From assembly GCF_048270265.1 (NCBI RefSeq), contig NZ_JBLWTD010000013.1, positions 1 to 64,000 on the forward strand: 64,000 nucleotides of DNA, written 5' to 3'. A program made the translations under genes and the position numbers. The stretch comes from Maricaulis sp048270265 (GTDB taxonomy: Bacteria > Pseudomonadota > Alphaproteobacteria > Caulobacterales > Maricaulaceae). Positions 53,901 through 61,912 of the stretch are shown piece by piece; positions within the stretch are counted from its first letter, which is position 1, and every line of letters begins with the position of its first letter. The notes under the pieces are model-generated. The model made no database searches. It was not told the DNA's origin and saw only the letters and a program-made list of their open reading frames with translations.

Positions 53901-55487
53901 GAAGAAGTGTGACAGGGGCCGGTAGGTTTCCGACAGCACGGCGAGCGGCGTGTCATCGCCCATCGAGCCGACCGCCTCCTTGCCGTCCTCGGCCATGGAA
54001 TTGATCACCAGCTCGATTGCCTCGAAGCTGAACCCGGCCGCCGCCTGGCGCCGCAGGCGTTGATCGGCGGTGTATTCGACCGGCTCCGGCCCGATACCGA
54101 TGGCCGGTTCGATATCCTCGACCTCACCGAGCCAGCGCTGATAGGGATGGGTCTCGCTGAGCGTGTCGAGAATCTCGTGCTCGCGGTAAAAGCGCCCCTC
54201 CTCGAGATCGAGCGCGATCAGTCGGCCCGGCGTGATGCCGCCGCGCTCGACGACGCGCTCCGGCGCGATCGGGGCCATGCCGGTTTCCGAGCCGGCGACC
54301 AGCAATCCGTCATCGGTGATCGCATAGCGCATCGGGCGCAGACCATTGCGGTCGAGCCCGGCAATCGCCCAGCGGCCATCAAAGGCCGCAATCGCGGCCG
54401 GCCCGTCCCAGGGCTCCATCACCGAATTGAAATACTCATACATCGCGCTCCAGCCATCGGGCATGACATCGGCGCGCTTGGACCAGGCTTCCGGGATCAG
54501 CAGCGTCTTGGTCATCGGCGCATTGCGACCGGCGCGGACGAGGATTTCGAACACCTGGTCGAGCGCGGCTGAATCGGAAGCGCCGGGCTGGATCACCGGT
54601 TTCACATCCTGTTGCGCATCGGCAAAGGCGGTCTCGGCGATGTGGGCCTCGTGGCTCTTCATCCAGTTGGTATTGCCGCGGATCGTATTGATCTCGCCAT
54701 TATGGGCGAGCATGCGGAAGGGTTGGGCCAGGCGCCATTCCGGGAAAGTGTTGGTCGAATAGCGTTGATGGAAGATCGCGAAGGGCGAGATGAAGCGCTC
54801 GTCCTTCAGATCAATATAGAAGGAGTCGATATCCTCGGCGCGGAACAGCCCCTTGTAGATGATGTCATGCGGCGAGAGCGAACAGATATAGAGCTCGCGC
54901 AGATTCTCCTCGCGGGCGCGGCGCTCGATGCGGCGCCGGATGATGTAGAGCGTATGGGCCACGGTGGCCGCGTCGCGGCCGCGGGGATCGCGGAACAGGA
55001 CCTGCTCGATTTCCGGCAGGGTCGAGCGCGCCTTGGTCCCCAGCACGGCCGTATTCGTCGGCGTCTGGCGCCAGCCGTAAAAGCTGAAACCCTGGCCGAG
55101 GATCTCCGCCTCGATAATGGCGCGGGCGCGTTCGCGGGCGGCGAAATCCGTGCGCGGCAGAAACACCATGCCGACGATCACATCACCGCGTTCCGGCTCG
55201 TGACCGGTGCGGGCAACGGCCGCCTTGAAGAAGTCCTGCGGCACGCCAAGACGCAAGCCGGCGCCATCGCCGGTGCGGCCATCGGCATCGACAGCGCCGC
55301 GGTGCCAGACGGATTTGAGCGCGTCGATCGCCAGTTCGACAATCTCGCGGCGCGGCTTGCCCTTCATGTCGGCGATCAGGCCGACACCACAGGCATCGCG
55401 TTCATCCTCGGACCGGTAGAGACCGGACGATTCAAGCAGTTCCAGCCCTGCGCGGTGCCGGGATTCAGACCAGTTGGTGTGTGTCAT
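50958..55487 (-). CDS. gltB: Glutamate synthase (NADPH), large subunit
   Basis: 1509 residues. ERDACGVGLIA places C33 as the glutaminase nucleophile after a 32-residue propeptide. The amidotransferase domain, central domain, FMN/synthase domain (MSLGALSPEAHGALNVAMNR, GGTGAASLSSIKFAG) and the iron-sulfur cysteines in RQCHSNTCPVGICTQDDDL follow, and the C-terminal GXGXG beta-helix closes the protein. It makes two glutamates from glutamine and 2-oxoglutarate with GltD. The start overlaps the gltD stop by four bases; here gltD comes first. Confidence 0.96.
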   Translation of the reverse strand: MTHTNWSESRHRAGLELLESSGLYRSEDERDACGVGLIADMKGKPRREIVELAIDALKSVWHRGAVDADGRTGDGAGLRLGVPQDFFKAAVARTGHEPERGDVIVGMVFLPRTDFAARERARAIIEAEILGQGFSFYGWRQTPTNTAVLGTKARSTLPEIEQVLFRDPRGRDAATVAHTLYIIRRRIERRAREENLRELYICSLSPHDIIYKGLFRAEDIDSFYIDLKDERFISPFAIFHQRYSTNTFPEWRLAQPFRMLAHNGEINTIRGNTNWMKSHEAHIAETAFADAQQDVKPVIQPGASDSAALDQVFEILVRAGRNAPMTKTLLIPEAWSKRADVMPDGWSAMYEYFNSVMEPWDGPAAIAAFDGRWAIAGLDRNGLRPMRYAITDDGLLVAGSETGMAPIAPERVVERGGITPGRLIALDLEEGRFYREHEILDTLSETHPYQRWLGEVEDIEPAIGIGPEPVEYTADQRLRRQAAAGFSFEAIELVINSMAEDGKEAVGSMGDDTPLAVLSETYRPLSHFFRQTFAQVTNPPIDSLREGRVMGLKTRFRNLGNILAQGETRANVLVLDSPILTNGAYARWREMMGGAVKEIDCLLPVGEATGDGLALGAAIDRVIEAAIYAVRDGAAHLVLTDHNSDENHCALPMILVAGAVHSRLTRQGLRNACSINVRSAECFDPHYAAVLIGLGATTVNPYLAFETITAHRDHPGDDQAARSRAKHLKLALDGGLLKIISKMGISIISSYRGGCNFEVLGLSRALVEAYLPGVVSRISGLGLPGLEARTVDLHTTAWRGDARLPVGGFYRQRSTGDRHAVTATTITELQQAVKHNDPAAWARYRDALAGQGAIQLRDLLDIRPLGPKIPVGTVESINGIRRRFVTPGMSLGALSPEAHGALNVAMNRIGAKSVSGEGGEDPRRYTAMPNGDNMNSAIKQIASGRFGVTAEYLNQCREIEIKVAQGAKPGEGGQLPGFKVTDFIAKMRLATPGVSLISPPPHHDIYSIEDLAQLIYDLKQINPRARVGVKLVASAGVGAVAAGVAKANADIINISGSVGGTGAASLSSIKFAGGPLELGLAEAHQMLSLNGLRERITLRADGGMRTGRDIVIAAMLGAEEFGIGTASLLALGCLMVRQCHSNTCPVGICTQDDDLRLRFGGAPDHVVNLMTFLAQDVREILAGLGAKDLEDVIGRTDLLDQVSRGSEALDDLDLSAIMARADAAERPARSTREQRNPVAPSLDEQIIVDAAPVFARAEKMQLDYAVRNTDRAVGTRTSSEIIRVFGGTGLAEDYLTLKLRGSAGQSLGAFATSGLRIELDGDANDYVGKGLSGATIIVRPFGGSRDQTTGSAIVGNTCLYGATSGRLFAAGQAGQRFAVRNSGALTVIEGCGANGCEYMTGGVAVIIGPVGDNFAAGMTGGDVFVHDPERRLDARLNTDTVVALAMSASAETRCRELIEKHARHTGSARAKRLLADWAVEREHFVHIRGEEVVRRETPVETDEPATRLA

Positions 55488-56905
55488 TCGGCGGCTCCGA
55501 GCACGGCGAGGCGATTGTCCAGATAGCTTTCGATCGAGCGGGCGGCATCGAGCCCGTCGCGAATGGCCCAGACAACGAGGGAGGCTCCGCGCTGGATGTC
55601 GCCGGCGACGAAAACGCCGTTGAGGCTCGTCATGCTCGAGTCGGGATCGGACTCAACCGTGCCCCAGTCGGTGAGGTTCAGTTCCGGCGCCTCGAAGCTC
55701 TGGCGCAGATCCTCGGGCTGAAAGCCGAGCGCGGAGATGACCATGTCGGCGGGCAGATCGACCGTCTTGCCAGGCTCGGCCTCGGGCAGGCGCCGGCCGG
55801 AGGCATCGGGATCGCCCAGCCGCATGCGCTGGACCCGGACGCCGGTGACGTCCTCACCCTGGGTGAGAATTGCAAGCGGAGCAGAGAGCCATTCGAACAC
55901 GACGCCCTCTTCCTCGGCATGGCGCACTTCGCGGGCCGAACCGGGCATGTTGGCGCGGTCGCGGCGATAGAGGCAGGTCACCGAGCGCGCCTTCTGGCGG
56001 ATGGCGGTGCGGACACAGTCCATCGCAGTGTCGCCGCCACCGATCACGATCACGTCCTTGCCCTCGGCCGACAGGCGCTCATTGGCAGCCTGCGGATCGC
56101 CGAGCCCGTCACGATTGGACCGGATCAGGTAATCGAGCGCCTGGACAACATCCTCGCCGGCGCCGGGGCAGACCAGTTTGCGTGCTGCATAGACGCCGGT
56201 GGCGATCAAGACTGCATCATGCTGCGAGCGCAGGACATCCAGCGAGGCGTCGCGTCCGATCTCGAAATTGAGCCGGAACTGCACGCCGCCCCTGGCGAGA
56301 CGGTCCAGCCGGCGCTGGACCACGCTCTTGTCGAGCTTGAAGCCGGGAATGCCATACATCAGCAGACCGCCGGCGCGATCGGCGCGCTCATAGACCGTGA
56401 CCTCGCAGCCCGCCTCGCGCAGCCGTTCCGCAGCCGCCAGTCCGGCGGGCCCGGATCCGATGACGCCCACACTTTGTCCGCGCGGCGCACCGGGACGGAT
56501 CGGGGGCACCCAGCCCTCATCCCAGGCCGTATCGGTGATGTATTGCTCGACGCTGCCGATCGTGACGGCGCCATGACCGGATTTCTCGACCACGCAACTG
56601 CCTTCACAAAGGCGGTCCTGCGGGCAGATGCGGCCACAGATCTCCGGCATGGTCGATGTCGCCGCGGAAACCTCATAGGCCTCACGCAAGCGCCCGGTCC
56701 CGGCCAGCATCAGCCAGTCGGGGATATTGTTCTGCAAGGGGCAACCCGATTGGCAGAACGGAATGCCGCATTGCGAACAACGCGAAGCCTGCGCCGCGAC
56801 TTCGAGAACATCAACAGGTTGATAAATCTCGAGAAAGTCATTTCGGCGTTCCGCTTCCGGGCGCTTGCCCGGATATGCCTGATCGATGTCCACAAATCGC
56901 AGCAA
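55484..56905 (-). CDS. gltD: Glutamate synthase, small subunit
   Basis: 473 residues. Two cysteine clusters (CSQCGIPFCQSGCPLQNN and CGRICPQDRLCEGSC), an FAD motif (GVIGSGPAGLAAAERLREAG) and an NADPH motif (VIVIGGGDTAMDCVRTA) are in the expected order. It passes electrons from NADPH to GltB. The start is a TTG at 56905, supported by AGAGGAAA six bases upstream and by the family N-terminus LRFVDIDQ. It is the first gene of a gltD-gltB operon. Confidence 0.95.
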   Translation of the reverse strand: MLRFVDIDQAYPGKRPEAERRNDFLEIYQPVDVLEVAAQASRCSQCGIPFCQSGCPLQNNIPDWLMLAGTGRLREAYEVSAATSTMPEICGRICPQDRLCEGSCVVEKSGHGAVTIGSVEQYITDTAWDEGWVPPIRPGAPRGQSVGVIGSGPAGLAAAERLREAGCEVTVYERADRAGGLLMYGIPGFKLDKSVVQRRLDRLARGGVQFRLNFEIGRDASLDVLRSQHDAVLIATGVYAARKLVCPGAGEDVVQALDYLIRSNRDGLGDPQAANERLSAEGKDVIVIGGGDTAMDCVRTAIRQKARSVTCLYRRDRANMPGSAREVRHAEEEGVVFEWLSAPLAILTQGEDVTGVRVQRMRLGDPDASGRRLPEAEPGKTVDLPADMVISALGFQPEDLRQSFEAPELNLTDWGTVESDPDSSMTSLNGVFVAGDIQRGASLVVWAIRDGLDAARSIESYLDNRLAVLGAAE

Positions 56906-57365
56906 AGGCTTTCCTCTAATCGTTCACACTCTTCTGCAGTGCAGCACACCCGGGCCTCGCACTCAAGGGCGGCGCCGAGTCTCGCTCGGAAAGAATGTAC
57001 CAAAATTTGCCGTTGATTGGTATTTTTTTGTCTTATGGACTGGTTGAGACCCAAGTGTAGAGACTTTTTAGCCAAGTTTTTCGCTGTCGAAAATTGCTGC
57101 AGCGCGGCATAATCGGGTCGCTTCCCGGTCGCAGCGGCCCGGCTTTGCCCGGACAGACGCAGCGACAAATTGACCCGATCGGAGAAAGCGCCGCGATCAG
57201 CACCCCGAGGCGGGCGGGTCGCCCACCCGTCAGCACCGGATCGGACAAGCCGATGCAACAGGGAAGCCGGTCTCCGGGCACCCCTGCACCGCCAAAACCC
57301 GGTGGGGTGACACATATGTGCACGCAGGCTAGCGTCCCGTCTGCACAGCTGTGGGGAGCAGGATC
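56906..57365. other. 460-base intergenic region between gltD and a divergent metalloprotease gene
   Basis: It should carry the promoters of both genes. The part at 57000-57090 is AT-rich, with a run of seven T on the plus strand (57024-57032). A perfect palindrome, CACATATGTG, lies at 57311-57320, about 45 bases before the metalloprotease start. I see no RNA gene or credible small gene. Confidence 0.5.
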
Positions 57366-59876
57366 ATGACGGGTTATCTGAACAGACTGGCCACGGGCCT
57401 GGCGATTTTGCTGATGGCGGCGAGCGCGCCCGCAGCCTGGTCCCGCGACGAGGCCGCCAGCTATGCCGAAACAACCGAGGGCCTGTCCCGGGTCGAAGGA
57501 CTGTTCACCCTGCATGTCGATGAGGATGATGGCCGCATCCTTGCCGAGCTGACGCCGCAGGATGACGGCTCGCTCGGACGCCTGATCTACACCGCCTGGC
57601 TGGCCTCCGGCCTCGGCTCAAATCCGGTCGGACTGGATCGCGGTCTGGGCGCTGAGTCCCGGATCCTGCGCTTCTTCCGCGTCAATGATCACGTCTTCGC
57701 CGAATTCGAGAACAATCGCTACCAGGCCGTCGGCGCCGAGGCGCCGGAACGCCAGGCGACGGAGCAATCCTTCGCCCGCTCCATTGTCTGGAGCAGCGAG
57801 ATCGTCGCGGAACGCAATGGTCACGTGCTGGTCGACCTGTCGGGATTCCTCACCCGCGACCCGATCGGCGCCGTCGCGCAGCTTGCCAGAGCGGAACAGG
57901 GCAGTTTCACTATTGATGCTGATCGCAGCGCTGCCCTGACCGGCAGCGTCCGGGCCTTCCCGCTCAATGTCGAGATCGACGCCTTGCTGACCCTGGAGTC
58001 GAGCGAACCGGGATCGGAAGTGCGCGCCGTGACGCCGGATGCCGGGTCGGTGACGCTGACTGTCCACCACTCCTTCGCCGCCCTGCCGGAAGCCGGCTAC
58101 GAGATCCGCGAGGCCGATGACCGCGCCGGCGCCATCGCCATGGAAATCTATGACATGGCGGCCCCGCTCGATGCGCCGGTGCGGCGCTATTTCGCCATTC
58201 GTCACCGGCTCGAGCGGGTTGACCCGGCCGCCGCCTCCGGGCCGGTGGTCGAGCCCATCGTCTATTATGTCGAACGCGGCACCCCGCCCCTGATCCGCGA
58301 TGCCCTGATCGAGGGCGCCAGCTGGTGGTCGGACGCCTTTACCTCGGCCGGATTTGAGGACGCCTTCCGGGTCGAGCTCCTGCCCGAGGGCGCCGACCCG
58401 CTCGACCTGCGCTACAATATCATCCAGTGGGTGCACCGCCAGACGCGCGGCTGGTCCTATGGCGGCGCCGTGGTCGATCCGCGTACCGGCGAGATCATCA
58501 AGGGTCATGTCATTCTCGGCAGCCAGCGCATCCGCCAGGACCGGACGATCTTCGAAGGCCTGCTCGGCACCGCCAATACCGGCTCCGGCTCCGCCGACGA
58601 TCCGCTCGAACTCGCGCTCGCCCGCATCCGTCAGCTCTCGGCTCACGAGGTCGGACACACCATCGGCCTGCTGCACAACTTCGCCGCCAGCACGAATGGC
58701 CGTGCCTCGGTGATGGACTACCCCGCACCGCTGGTTACGCTTGATGACGCCGGACAGTTCGATGTCAGCGATGCCTATGCACATGGCATTGCCGCCTGGG
58801 ACCGGGTGGCAATCAGCTGGCTCTATGCGCAATACGCCGACCCGGCCGACGAAGCCGCCGCCCAGGAAGCGATTCTCGACGGCGCCCGTGCCGGTGGCCT
58901 GCGCTACATCAGCGACCAGCACGCGCGCGGCAATAATTCCGCCCATCCGCTGGCCAATCTCTGGGATAATGGCCGCGATCCGGTCCAGGCACTCGATGAC
59001 ATCATGGCGGTACGCGCCGCGGCGTTGGCGAATTTCGGCCCGCAAACCCTGGCCGACGGCCTGCCGGCGAGCGAATTGCGCGCCGTGTTCTCGCCGATCT
59101 ATCTCTACCACCGCTACCAGGCCGAAGCCGCAGCCAAGACGCTCGGCGGGGTCTATTTCGAGTACCAGCTCAATGCCGGCCCGCTGCGCGGCATCACCCC
59201 GGCTCCTGCCGCAGACCAGAGACGCGCCCTGGCGTCATTGCTCGCCACCCTTGATCCGGGCGCACTCGACATCGCGGACAGGACCGCCTCGCAGCTGATG
59301 CCTTCGCCCTATACCGATAACGATGATGCCGCGACGCGGGAGATTTTCGCCTCCTCGCAATATCCGGCCTTCAGCCGGGAGGATGCAGCAGCGGCGGCGG
59401 CGCGGATCACCCTGCAGGCCATGCTCTCGCCGGCCCGGCTGGCGCGTATCGCCGAACAGAGCGCCCGCGATCCGGCCCAGCTGTCGGCCGACGAGGTGTT
59501 TGATGCGGTTGAAGGTGCGCTGTTCACCGCGCCCCGCGACGAGGCTGCGCGACTGACGCCGCTGCGCAGCGCCATCCAGGGCGAATATATCGCCCAGCTG
59601 CTCGCCGTGACGGACGGTGATGCACGCACCCCGGCCGCACTGGCGCGGGCCCGGCTTGAGGCATTGGCCTCTGCCCTGCCGACGGGCCGGGCAGGCAGCG
59701 CCGGACCGCGCGCCAGCCGGCTCTGGCTGGCCCGGCAAATCGAGGCCGGACTGGAGCGGATTGATCGCGGCGAAGAGCTCGGCGGCATCGAGACCGCCGT
59801 CCCGCCAGGGAGCCCGATCGGGGCCGCCAGCTGCTGGCATTGCGACAGTGCCGGCCTTCTGGGTCTGGGGCAGTGA
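57366..59876 (+). CDS. Secreted zinc metalloprotease (DUF5117/DUF4953-like, metzincin motif)
   Basis: 836 residues with a signal peptide (LATGLAILLMAASAPAAWS). An N-terminal DUF5117-like region (VEGLFTLHVDEDDGRILAEL and the strand SFARSIVWSSEI) is followed by the protease domain with HEVGHTIGLLH: H427, E428, H431, H437. The next residues NFAAS and SVMDYPAP complete a metzincin-like site. GGGGAG precedes the ATG at 57366. It probably works in the periplasm or outside the cell; the natural substrate is unknown. Its stop overlaps the following lipoprotein gene by four bases. Confidence 0.85.
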   Translation: MTGYLNRLATGLAILLMAASAPAAWSRDEAASYAETTEGLSRVEGLFTLHVDEDDGRILAELTPQDDGSLGRLIYTAWLASGLGSNPVGLDRGLGAESRILRFFRVNDHVFAEFENNRYQAVGAEAPERQATEQSFARSIVWSSEIVAERNGHVLVDLSGFLTRDPIGAVAQLARAEQGSFTIDADRSAALTGSVRAFPLNVEIDALLTLESSEPGSEVRAVTPDAGSVTLTVHHSFAALPEAGYEIREADDRAGAIAMEIYDMAAPLDAPVRRYFAIRHRLERVDPAAASGPVVEPIVYYVERGTPPLIRDALIEGASWWSDAFTSAGFEDAFRVELLPEGADPLDLRYNIIQWVHRQTRGWSYGGAVVDPRTGEIIKGHVILGSQRIRQDRTIFEGLLGTANTGSGSADDPLELALARIRQLSAHEVGHTIGLLHNFAASTNGRASVMDYPAPLVTLDDAGQFDVSDAYAHGIAAWDRVAISWLYAQYADPADEAAAQEAILDGARAGGLRYISDQHARGNNSAHPLANLWDNGRDPVQALDDIMAVRAAALANFGPQTLADGLPASELRAVFSPIYLYHRYQAEAAAKTLGGVYFEYQLNAGPLRGITPAPAADQRRALASLLATLDPGALDIADRTASQLMPSPYTDNDDAATREIFASSQYPAFSREDAAAAAARITLQAMLSPARLARIAEQSARDPAQLSADEVFDAVEGALFTAPRDEAARLTPLRSAIQGEYIAQLLAVTDGDARTPAALARARLEALASALPTGRAGSAGPRASRLWLARQIEAGLERIDRGEELGGIETAVPPGSPIGAASCWHCDSAGLLGLGQ

Positions 59877-60934
59877 AGCGCGCCATCGGTGCAGGTCTCA
59901 CCCTGGCGCTCCTCGGCCTGACGGCAGCCTGCCAGCCCTCAGCGCCACCTCCGGCCGTCAGCATCGACGGGACGGCGCAGCGCAGCGGCGTCGAGACCAG
60001 CCTGCGCGGGCTGGCTGTCGTCGATGAGACCACCGCCTGGATCGGGGCGCCCGATGGCGTGGTCCTGCGCACGATCAATGGCGGCCAGAGCTGGACCCGG
60101 AGCCGGATCGAGGCGGCGGCGGGGCTCGACCTGCGCTCGGCCCACGGTTTTGATGCTGAACACGCGCTCTTCTTCACCGCCGGAAGCCCGGCGCGCCTGT
60201 TTGAAACGCGTGATGGCGGCAACTCCTTCACCCTGTTGTATGAGGACGCCTCGGATGCGGCCTTTTTCGACGGGCTGGCATTCTGGGACGCGAACCGGGG
60301 CATTGCGTTTTCCGACCCGGTCGACGGCGTCTTCCACATCCTGCTGACGGAAGACGGGGGGCAGAGCTGGTCGCAGGCGGAGGGGCTTCCCGCTCCCCTG
60401 GAGGGCGAAGCGGGTTTTGCCGCCTCGGATTCAAGCCTCGCAACCGGGCCCGATGGCCGCGTCTGGATCGGGACAGGCGGCGCTGCGAAGGCGCGTGTCC
60501 TGATGAGCGGTGATTTCGGAGCCGGCTGGGAGGTGGTGGAGGCACCTCTCGCCAGTGCCGGGGCGGGCGCAGGGATTTTCTCCATCGCCGTGGCGGGCAA
60601 TACGCTGGTCGCGGTCGGTGGTGATTACACCCGCGAGGATGCGCGGGAGGGCGTGGCCGCCTATTCGCTCGATGGCGGGCGCATCTGGTTTGAACCCGCG
60701 ACGGCACCAGCCGGCTATCGCTCGGGTGTCGCGGCCCTGCCCGGCCTGCCCGGACATTTCCTGGCGGTCGGACCGAATGGCGCGGATCTCAGCCGCGATG
60801 GTGGCCGCAACTGGGAACCCGTTGCGCTGACAGGCTCCAACGCCATTGCCTTTGCGCCGGGGGCGGCGCAGGGCTGGGTTGTTGGCAACGAGGGCCGGAT
60901 CCACCGCATCCGGGTCGACCAGGCCGTGGAATAG
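59873..60934 (+). CDS. YCF48/BNR-like beta-propeller lipoprotein
   Basis: 353 residues from a GTG that overlaps the protease stop (GTGA). The signal ends LLGLTAACQPS, predicting lipidation. Repeats such as ING-GQSWTRSR, DGGNSFTLLYED, DGGQSWSQAEG, FGAGWEVVEAP, DGGRIWFEPAT and DGGRNWEPVAL are BNR/Asp-box units of a YCF48-like beta-propeller. Such proteins aid assembly of membrane complexes or act as secreted propellers. Tight coupling to the metalloprotease suggests a joint role at the envelope. Confidence 0.8.
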   Translation: MKRAIGAGLTLALLGLTAACQPSAPPPAVSIDGTAQRSGVETSLRGLAVVDETTAWIGAPDGVVLRTINGGQSWTRSRIEAAAGLDLRSAHGFDAEHALFFTAGSPARLFETRDGGNSFTLLYEDASDAAFFDGLAFWDANRGIAFSDPVDGVFHILLTEDGGQSWSQAEGLPAPLEGEAGFAASDSSLATGPDGRVWIGTGGAAKARVLMSGDFGAGWEVVEAPLASAGAGAGIFSIAVAGNTLVAVGGDYTREDAREGVAAYSLDGGRIWFEPATAPAGYRSGVAALPGLPGHFLAVGPNGADLSRDGGRNWEPVALTGSNAIAFAPGAAQGWVVGNEGRIHRIRVDQAVE

Positions 60935-60937
60935 GAC

Positions 60938-60973
60938 AGTCTGGCCCGGTGGGGGAGAACACCGGGCCAGACT
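60938..60973. terminator. Long perfect hairpin between convergent genes
   Basis: AGTCTGGCCCGGTG (60938-60951) and CACCGGGCCAGACT (60960-60973) form a 14-bp perfect stem with an 8-base loop. It starts four bases after the lipoprotein stop and ends 11 bases before the stop of the convergent porin gene. No T run follows on either strand, but its place suits a two-way terminator. Confidence 0.7.
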
Positions 60974-60983
60974 GCTCGCATGG

Positions 60984-61676
60984 CTAGCCGCCGAACGATT
61001 GCGAGATGGTGAAGACGAAGCTGTCATCACCGTCATCAGACAGTTTGTGATAGCGCACATCCCAGCCGACATTTTCAAACGCCGTGCCCGACAGGCCGAG
61101 CTGGTAGTCCTCGTAATCGGCACCGGACAGGTCATCGAAGGTGCTGGCACCGATACGGGCATCGACCGTCACGCCGGCCGGGAACTCATAGGCGAGGCCG
61201 GTTTCCAGATAGGTGGCCGGACCGCTCTCGAGGTAGAAGTCGGGCGAATACGACACTTTGGCATCCCAGGCGAGGGGCCCGAGTGCATGCCCCACGGCTC
61301 CATAGAATTCCCAGAAATTCTGCTCGCCGCCAGCGCTCGGGCTATCGGGATAGCCGTAGTAGATCGCGCCGAAGTCGAGATCCCAGGTGCCTGCCGTGAA
61401 GGCATAGCCGCCATAGAGGTCGAGTTCCATGGTGGTGTCGTCGCCGAAATCGACGCTCGAGCCCCAGACGCCGGCATAGATGCCGCTCTCGTCAGCAAAG
61501 TCGAACCCGCCGGAGATCGCCGGTCCATTGTCGGTCTGGGTCACGCCGCGGAAGATATAATTGCTGGTGAGGGCGACATTGCCTTCGATGTCCTGGGCCG
61601 AAGCGGTGGCTGCGGCGGTGCTGCCAAGCAGGGCCGCGAGGGCCAGGCTGGCGAGTTTGGGTGTCATATTTTTCAT
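60984..61676 (-). CDS. TorF family putative porin
   Basis: 230 residues with a signal peptide (LALAALLGSTAAATASAQD). The mature start (EGNVALTSNYIFRGVTQTDN) and following short strands ending FVFTISQSFGG are the pattern of the TIGR02001/TorF outer-membrane family. It probably forms a beta-barrel that passes small solutes. GAGGAG precedes the ATG. It lies downstream of the ammonium transporter on the same strand, as is common in proteobacteria, which suggests ammonium or small nitrogen compounds. Confidence 0.85.
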   Translation of the reverse strand: MKNMTPKLASLALAALLGSTAAATASAQDIEGNVALTSNYIFRGVTQTDNGPAISGGFDFADESGIYAGVWGSSVDFGDDTTMELDLYGGYAFTAGTWDLDFGAIYYGYPDSPSAGGEQNFWEFYGAVGHALGPLAWDAKVSYSPDFYLESGPATYLETGLAYEFPAGVTVDARIGASTFDDLSGADYEDYQLGLSGTAFENVGWDVRYHKLSDDGDDSFVFTISQSFGG

Positions 61677-61873
61677 AACGCGTACTCCTCAAGGGTTTTT
61701 GCTGGTGTCTCGTGACTGCCGCCGGGACGGTCGCGATCGGGGTATCTCCGGGGCGCGCAGCGCCACCGGCGAGGATTTCAGACTGTGGCGGGCGGTCGGT
61801 CCGGACCGTCGCGCCGGCAGGATTTGGCTTGGGGGTGGATCGGCCTGAGCGGTCCCGGGCTCGCGAGCCGCGG

Positions 61874-61894
61874 CCGGCACCGCGCAGGTGCCGG
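61874..61894 (-). terminator. Hairpin downstream of the ammonium transporter
   Basis: CCGGCACC (61874-61881), GCGCA, GGTGCCGG (61887-61894): a perfect 8-bp stem 19 bases after the transporter stop. There is no T run. The 236-base gap to the porin gene otherwise shows no clear promoter; the hairpin may reduce read-through or protect the transcript end. Confidence 0.4.
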
Positions 61895-61912
61895 ACACGC
61901 TCGCCAACCCCG

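Noticed and set aside
52236..53912. 558-residue open frame opposite gltB
   Set aside because: Shadow of a certain gene, with no recognisable domain. The same applies to long frames opposite gltD, typA, dnaE2, imuB and the M16 protease.
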